18,985 nucleotides of DNA from positions 1-18,985 of the forward strand of contig CAKTWE010000036.1 in the NCBI GenBank assembly GCA_934630385.1, written 5' to 3'. Positions within the stretch are counted from its first letter, which is position 1. Each line of letters begins with the position of its first letter. Positions 14,539 through 18,985 of this stretch are shown here, piece by piece. Under the pieces are notes generated by a model. The model made no database searches, was not told the DNA's origin, and worked only from the letters and a program-made list of their open reading frames with translations. The translations under genes were made by a program, and so were the position numbers. The stretch comes from an uncultured Collinsella sp. GTDB taxonomy: Bacteria > Actinomycetota > Coriobacteriia > Coriobacteriales > Coriobacteriaceae.

Positions 14539-15018
14539 TTATTTGGCGTGCCCGCCGCCAGCCGTCATTTGGGCCGCATGCTCCAGCTGGTCGCTCACGG
14601 CCTCCCAGCTTTCGCGGGCCGCTTTCGTGGATCCCGGAAAGTTGATGACAAGCGTATACCCACGCTGCATGCACACGGCGCGCGAGAGCATGGCGCGGCG
14701 CGTCTTGGTCATGGAGTACGCACGGATTGCCTCTGCAATACCCGGCACATCGCGCTCGCAGACGGCACGCGTCGCCTCGGGCGTCACATCGCGCATCGAA
14801 AGCCCCGTGCCGCCGCAGGTGAGCACGACATTGGCGTGGCACTCATCGGCGGCTTCCACAATGGCATCACCGATCTCGCTGGCGTCGTCGCGCACGACCA
14901 CATGTGAGGCGACCGTCCAGCCCTGCGTCTCGATAAGTTCCTCGAGTGCGGCACCCGCCTCGTCCTGGGCGAGATCGCGCGTATCCGAGCACGTCACGAT
15001 CGAAATCTTCAGCTCCAT
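14539..15018 (-). CDS. moaB: MogA/MoaB-family molybdopterin adenylyltransferase
   Basis: This 159-residue cytosolic enzyme adenylates molybdopterin so that MoeA can insert molybdenum. The molybdopterin-binding core is intact: TCGGTGLSMRDVTPEA (about residues 66-81) with the catalytic Asp, then FPGSTKAARE near 126. The ATG at 15018 is chosen because AGGAGGAATGCT places an excellent ribosome site just before it; a longer open frame upstream lies inside moeA. It starts 10 nt after moeA. MogA and MoaB names are used interchangeably in bacteria, so the symbol is provisional. Confidence 0.92.
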   Translation of the reverse strand: MELKISIVTCSDTRDLAQDEAGAALEELIETQGWTVASHVVVRDDASEIGDAIVEAADECHANVVLTCGGTGLSMRDVTPEATRAVCERDVPGIAEAIRAYSMTKTRRAMLSRAVCMQRGYTLVINFPGSTKAARESWEAVSDQLEHAAQMTAGGGHAK

Positions 15019-15028
15019 AGCATTCCTC

Positions 15029-16291
15029 CTACAACACGGCGCCCTCGGGCAGGTCGACGCGAACAACGTCCACGACATCGCCCACCTTGAGGTCGCACGG
15101 TCCCTCGTCAACACGCAACAGGCAGTTCGAACGCTGCATAGTTCCAAGCAGCGCCGAATTCTGCGTCTTAGCCTCAGTAACCAACAGCTCACCGGTCTCG
15201 GGGTCGCGCAAAACCGTGGCGCGATCGAAGAAGCGGCGATGCTGTCGCTTTTTCACGCCGTGCGTGAGCGTCGCCTGCTGCACGGGACGCACGCCCTCGG
15301 CAAAGCCGCGCATCTTGCGAATCGCCGGACGCGCAAGCATCTCAAAGCCTACATACGCCGCGGCCGGATTGCCTGAAAGTCCCAGGTAGGGCTTACCCCC
15401 AAGCAAGCCAAACGTGATGGCCTTGCCCGGACGCATCGAGATGCGGTCAAACAGCACCTCACCCTCGCGCCGGACGAGCGCCGTCACGTAGTCGTAGTCG
15501 CCTGCCGAGGCGCCACCGCTCGTAATGACAAAATCGCACTCCAGCACGGCGCGATGCACCAGCTCGGCAATCGCCTGCTCATCATCGGGCGCAATGCCGT
15601 AGAACACGGGCTCGGCGCCGGCATCGAGTGCTTCGGCCATCAACGCCGACGAGTTGGAGTCGCGAATCTGCCCGCGCGCCGGCACGTTGCTCGGTGCGAC
15701 CAGTTCCGTGCCCAGCGAGATAATGCCCACGCGCGGGGCAGCGTGCACCTTCACGCTCGCGTATCCGGCGCTTGCCAGCAGACCCGCGCCCGCCGGAGCA
15801 ACGACCTCGCCAGTACGCATCACGACGTCGCCGGCATGGGCCTCCTCAGCGGCAGAGCGAACATTCTCCCCTACCTTGGCAGGCGCCGAGAACCTCACAC
15901 GCGAACCCTCGTTGCCGTCGCCATCGAGCACGTCGACGATCTCGTATTTCACCACGGCATCGGCACCTTCGGGTACCGGCGCGCCCGTCATGATGCGGAC
16001 CGTCTCGCCCGCGCCGATTGTGCCCTCAAACACATGGCCCGCAGCCTCGTGTCCGATAACGTCGAGCGTCACCGGCGCCTCGTCAGATGCCTGCGCCAAG
16101 TCCGACGAGCGCACGGCATATCCGTCCATAGCGCTGTTGGCAAACGGCGAGATGTCGATATCGGCCACCGTATCCTCTGCCAAGGGAAGACCGGCGGCCT
16201 GCCACACGGGAATCTCGACGACTTCGGTGCGATTCACGTGCGACAAGACGATCGCCTGCGCGTCCTCCAACAGAATGAGTTTCTCAGCCAT
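15029..16291 (-). CDS. moeA: Molybdopterin molybdenumtransferase MoeA
   Basis: MoeA inserts molybdate into adenylated molybdopterin. The 420-residue frame starts at ATG 16291 with GAGG 5 nt upstream; an in-frame ATG at 16318 has no ribosome site. Family motifs are all present: DISPFANSAMDGYAVR (about 46-61), MTGAPVPEGADAVV (101-114), RVGIISLGTEL, IRDSNS, FVITSGGASAGDYDYV (256-269), SMRPGKAITFG and GLSGNPAAAY (304-313). The C-terminal beta-barrel domain is complete (VGDVVDVVRVD). It is the first gene of a two-gene operon with moaB. Confidence 0.96.
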   Translation of the reverse strand: MAEKLILLEDAQAIVLSHVNRTEVVEIPVWQAAGLPLAEDTVADIDISPFANSAMDGYAVRSSDLAQASDEAPVTLDVIGHEAAGHVFEGTIGAGETVRIMTGAPVPEGADAVVKYEIVDVLDGDGNEGSRVRFSAPAKVGENVRSAAEEAHAGDVVMRTGEVVAPAGAGLLASAGYASVKVHAAPRVGIISLGTELVAPSNVPARGQIRDSNSSALMAEALDAGAEPVFYGIAPDDEQAIAELVHRAVLECDFVITSGGASAGDYDYVTALVRREGEVLFDRISMRPGKAITFGLLGGKPYLGLSGNPAAAYVGFEMLARPAIRKMRGFAEGVRPVQQATLTHGVKKRQHRRFFDRATVLRDPETGELLVTEAKTQNSALLGTMQRSNCLLRVDEGPCDLKVGDVVDVVRVDLPEGAVL

Positions 16292-16501
16292 ATACACCTC
16301 TAGCATGCTGCGGCGCACATCACGGGCGCCGATTCTTTATGTTTATCTCAGTATAATCCCCGCCGCACGACGGCGACTTGGCCTGTACCCGCAAATACAT
16401 CTGTCGGCCGCAAGCCGCGAAACAAAACCAAAACCAACCCACCGGCTCGTCGCGTTTACCGCGTTTTATAATGCTCGTGTTGCAACCCAAAAGAGGAACG
16501 T
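16292..16501. promoter_or_regulatory. Divergent promoter region between moeA and the CLC antiporter gene
   Basis: This 210-bp gap separates the minus-strand moeA and the plus-strand antiporter gene. For the plus strand, TATAAT at 16467-16472 would give a leader of about 22 nt before ATG 16502. A second TATAAT at 16352-16357 overlaps TATACT on the minus strand (16355-16350), which could serve moeA. The -35 boxes are weak for all. A small GC hairpin CGCCG/CGGCG lies at 16361-16375. No fluoride or molybdenum-cofactor riboswitch pattern was recognised. Confidence 0.4.
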
Positions 16502-17923
16502 ATGACTTTTACCGACAAACCCGAAAGCGCAAACGAGGCGCAGGATCATTCCCAGTCGCTCGACGACGGCGGCTTTTTCTCCCTTGACGACGTCATCACG
16601 GCAGGCAGGCATCAGATCACCCGCTCCGAGCATCTCTTGGCTGCCGACACGCGCCGCAACGCCCGCAACCTACTCGCGAGCGCCAAGTTGCTCGTACTCG
16701 TCGTCGTCGTCTCACTCGCCATGGGTGTTGCCGCTTGGGCGTTTTTGGCCTCGCTGAATATCGCGACCGACTATCGCGAGCACCATGCATGGATTTACGC
16801 GCTGCTTCCCGTTGTGGGCGTTGCCACCGCATGGGTGTACAAAAACCACGGCCTTGCCGCCAAGCGTGGCAACAACCTGGTCATCGACTCCGCCCTGGGC
16901 ACACGCCTCATCCATATGCGCATGGCCGTCCTCACCTTCGTCTGCTCCACGCTCACGCACCTAACGGGCGGATCGGCCGGTCGCGAGGGAGCCGCGGTGC
17001 AGATTGGCGGCACCATCGCCAGCAACATCTCAAGCCTCGCCCACCTCAAAAAGCATGACCACCACGACCTCATGCTCGCCGGCATCTCGTCGGCCTTTGG
17101 CGCCGTATTCGGTTCGCCCCTTGCCGGAGCTTTCTTTGGCATGGAGATGTGCTTTATCGGCAAGATCGACTACACTGCGGGCATCTACTGCCTGGTCGCC
17201 TCGTTTACCGGCTACTTTACGTCACTCGCCCTGGGTACCGAGTACGAAGCGAATGTCATCGCCAGCGTTCCCAACATGACACCACGGACGGTTGTCATCG
17301 TAGTCATCAGCGCCATCATCTTTGGTCTCACCGCACGTCTCTTTGCCTGGTCGGTTCGTACCGTCAAGAGCCTGTACGGCCGCTTTATCACCAATTACCT
17401 CGTTCGCGCACTCATAGGCGCACTCGTGGTTTTGGCCGCCTACGCCCTCCTCGACGCCTGGGACTACGCCGGCCTTTCCACGTGGCTTTCCGGCGCCGGG
17501 TTTGCAGGCAACACCACCCTGGCGGACGCAGCCATCAAGTTGGTCGTCACAGCGCTTACCCTGGGCGCCGGCTTCCAAGGCGGCGAGGTCACGCCTCTGT
17601 TTGGCATCGGTGCGGCGCTCGGCGGCTGGATCGGTTGCCTCGTCGGAATCGACCCCAGCTTTCTAGCGGCGCTGGGCATGCTCGGCGTGTTCTGCGCCGG
17701 CCTTAACGTGCCCATCACCACCTGCATGATGGCCATCGACCTGTTCCACGGCACGGCCGCCGGCTTCTTCGTGATCGTGGCGTTTATCAGCTATCTCGCC
17801 GGCGGACACCGCGGCGTATATCCCGCACAGCGCATTGTCTCGCCTAAACGCCGTTCGCTTATTGTGGACGAGGGCGGCACGGTGGCAGAGGCTATCGAGC
17901 GCCACAACGACCTGATAGAGTAG
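16502..17923 (+). CDS. CLC-family anion/proton antiporter, fluoride-type (CLC-F) signature
   Basis: This 473-residue membrane protein has about ten or more hydrophobic helices and short charged ends. CLC hallmarks are GGSAGREGAAVQIG (156-169) with the gating Glu162, GSPLAGAFFGMEM, GGEVTPLFGIGAALGG (360-375) and GLNVPITTCMMAIDLF. The first selectivity segment reads GNNLV (123-127) where chloride-type CLCs have GSGIP; GNNL wording and GGEVTP are typical of the fluoride/proton antiporter clade (EriC-F). AGAGGAACGT precedes the ATG. It is likely to expel fluoride, inferred from the signature. A chloride/proton exchanger is the alternative. Confidence 0.9.
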   Translation: MTFTDKPESANEAQDHSQSLDDGGFFSLDDVITAGRHQITRSEHLLAADTRRNARNLLASAKLLVLVVVVSLAMGVAAWAFLASLNIATDYREHHAWIYALLPVVGVATAWVYKNHGLAAKRGNNLVIDSALGTRLIHMRMAVLTFVCSTLTHLTGGSAGREGAAVQIGGTIASNISSLAHLKKHDHHDLMLAGISSAFGAVFGSPLAGAFFGMEMCFIGKIDYTAGIYCLVASFTGYFTSLALGTEYEANVIASVPNMTPRTVVIVVISAIIFGLTARLFAWSVRTVKSLYGRFITNYLVRALIGALVVLAAYALLDAWDYAGLSTWLSGAGFAGNTTLADAAIKLVVTALTLGAGFQGGEVTPLFGIGAALGGWIGCLVGIDPSFLAALGMLGVFCAGLNVPITTCMMAIDLFHGTAAGFFVIVAFISYLAGGHRGVYPAQRIVSPKRRSLIVDEGGTVAEAIERHNDLIE

Positions 17924-18010
17924 ACGTTAGTATTCGCCGTGCAGCCACAATCGGGAGCAATTCGACCCGAGCGCGACCGCACCGTCACGTCATACGCCGG
18001 GAGTCGCCCC

Positions 18011-18973
18011 ATGCACGCAACTGATTTTGGTCGCACGCTCATCATCGCCAACCCAGCCGCCCAGTCGGGTGCGGCACGCGAAGTTGCCGAGCGCCTACAA
18101 CGCTTTTTGGACATGACTGCACGCGCATCCCAGTTTGACCTGGTGTTGACCGAGCGTATGGGACACGCCAAGGAGCTGGCCGCACAGGCACAGGGCTATC
18201 GCACCGTTATCGCCCTTGGCGGCGACGGCGTGATTCACGAGGTCGTCAACGGGCTTATGACGCAAAAGGAGGACGCCCGCCCCGCCCTTGCCGTCCTGCC
18301 CGTGGGCTCCGGCAACGATTTTGCCCAGACGCTCGGTATCGAAGATTTCTCCGGCAAGGATTTTGGCGCGCTGCTCACCTGCGAGCTGCAGCGTCAGGAC
18401 ATCGGGCGCATTCGCTCGTGGAACCCTGCGAGCGGCAGCGGCGATGCTACCGTTGAGTACTACGACCAGACGCTTTCGGTCGGCATCGATGCCGCCATCG
18501 GCCTTGGCACCACCGAGTTGCGCAAAAAGACCGGCTTGACGGGCGCGCCGCTCTACACCCTCTCGGGACTTGAGCAGTTTGGACTACGCTATCGCAACTA
18601 CCCCATGACAGCCAGCTTTGACGGCGCGCCCGCCGAGCGCGTGAGGGCGATCATCATGGCGATTCAGCTGGGCCCCACGTATGGCTCGGGCTATCGCATC
18701 TGCCCCGATGCCGACCCCTGCGACGACATGCTCGACGTCTGCTACGCCTGCGGCCCCGTCCCTCGCGCGGTAGCCCTGCCAATGTTCCTTTCGGCCAAAG
18801 ACGGCCACCATACCAAACTGCCGCCGATTCACATGCGCCGCTGCCGCCATGCCGAGCTCACCTTTGAGGAGCCCGATTACCCCATCCAGGCCGACGGCGA
18901 GCCCGTTGTCGCCTCGCGCATCGAGGTCGACATCCTCGCCGGCGCCATCCACGTCTGGCGCCCCACCCGCTAG
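18011..18973 (+). CDS. Diacylglycerol kinase / YegS-BmrU family lipid kinase
   Basis: This 320-residue protein has the DAGK catalytic N-terminal domain: IIANPAAQSG (11-20), the nucleotide-binding ALGGDGVIHEVVNGL (68-82) and LPVGSGNDFAQTLG (96-109). A C-terminal beta-rich domain follows, ending in IQADGEPV, typical of the family. The family phosphorylates diacylglycerol or related lipids with ATP at the inner membrane face; the exact lipid is not evident. The ATG at 18011 has GGGAG 8 nt upstream; a longer frame opens at GTG 17939 but adds unconserved, Arg-rich residues. It is 87 bp after the antiporter gene on the same strand. Confidence 0.93.
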   Translation: MHATDFGRTLIIANPAAQSGAAREVAERLQRFLDMTARASQFDLVLTERMGHAKELAAQAQGYRTVIALGGDGVIHEVVNGLMTQKEDARPALAVLPVGSGNDFAQTLGIEDFSGKDFGALLTCELQRQDIGRIRSWNPASGSGDATVEYYDQTLSVGIDAAIGLGTTELRKKTGLTGAPLYTLSGLEQFGLRYRNYPMTASFDGAPAERVRAIIMAIQLGPTYGSGYRICPDADPCDDMLDVCYACGPVPRAVALPMFLSAKDGHHTKLPPIHMRRCRHAELTFEEPDYPIQADGEPVVASRIEVDILAGAIHVWRPTR

Positions 18974-18985
18974 CCACCCCTAAGT

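Noticed and set aside
16292..16501. Fluoride riboswitch upstream of the CLC gene
   Set aside because: The conserved loop and pseudoknot segments could not be found by eye and the likely leader is only about 22 nt.
1..18985. tRNA, rRNA, CRISPR arrays, insertion sequences, phage or attachment sites
   Set aside because: No cloverleaf, regularly spaced repeats, transposase or integrase motifs were seen on either strand.

Overview
The window is GC-rich, densely packed bacterial DNA. It carries oxygen-sensitive reductase genes, a selenocysteine-type selD, molybdenum cofactor genes and Tat-like lipoprotein substrate-binding proteins. This fits a gut-type anaerobic actinobacterium, most likely of the class Coriobacteriia and perhaps Collinsella. 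The taxon is an inference from gene content and composition, not from a marker gene.

Region 1 (about 10.75 kb down to 1, all minus strand) looks like one long transcription unit. In transcription order it holds a possible 22-codon leader ORF, a double-cubane-type reductase (copy B), a family-5 solute-binding lipoprotein, two Opp/Dpp-type permeases, two Opp/Dpp ATPases, a second double-cubane-type reductase (copy A, YjiM-like), its ATP-dependent activase (YjiL-like), a GT4 glycosyltransferase, and the 5' part of selD. selD starts inside the end of the glycosyltransferase gene and has an in-frame UGA at the catalytic position (motif G-U-A-A-K) with a bacterial-SECIS-like hairpin after it. It therefore almost certainly encodes a selenocysteine-containing selenophosphate synthetase, cut by the window edge. 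The joint layout suggests import of a small organic substrate followed by low-potential reduction, with a selenium-related branch at the 3' end. The substrate is not evident from sequence.

Region 2 (10.88 to 16.29 kb, minus strand) is molybdenum metabolism: modA-modB-modC for molybdate uptake behind its own promoter, and upstream of it moeA-moaB, which end at a strong intrinsic terminator. ModB is unusual in carrying an extra extracytoplasmic domain of about 180 residues before the permease domain.

Region 3 (16.50 to 18.97 kb, plus strand) holds a CLC-family antiporter with the GNNL-type signature of the fluoride (CLC-F) clade, followed by a DagK/YegS-type lipid kinase.

Several intergenic stretches are highly structured. 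The clearest is a roughly 108-nt near-perfect long hairpin spanning the stop codon of reductase A. The 428-bp region upstream of reductase B contains the leader ORF, inverted repeats and a strong leader hairpin.
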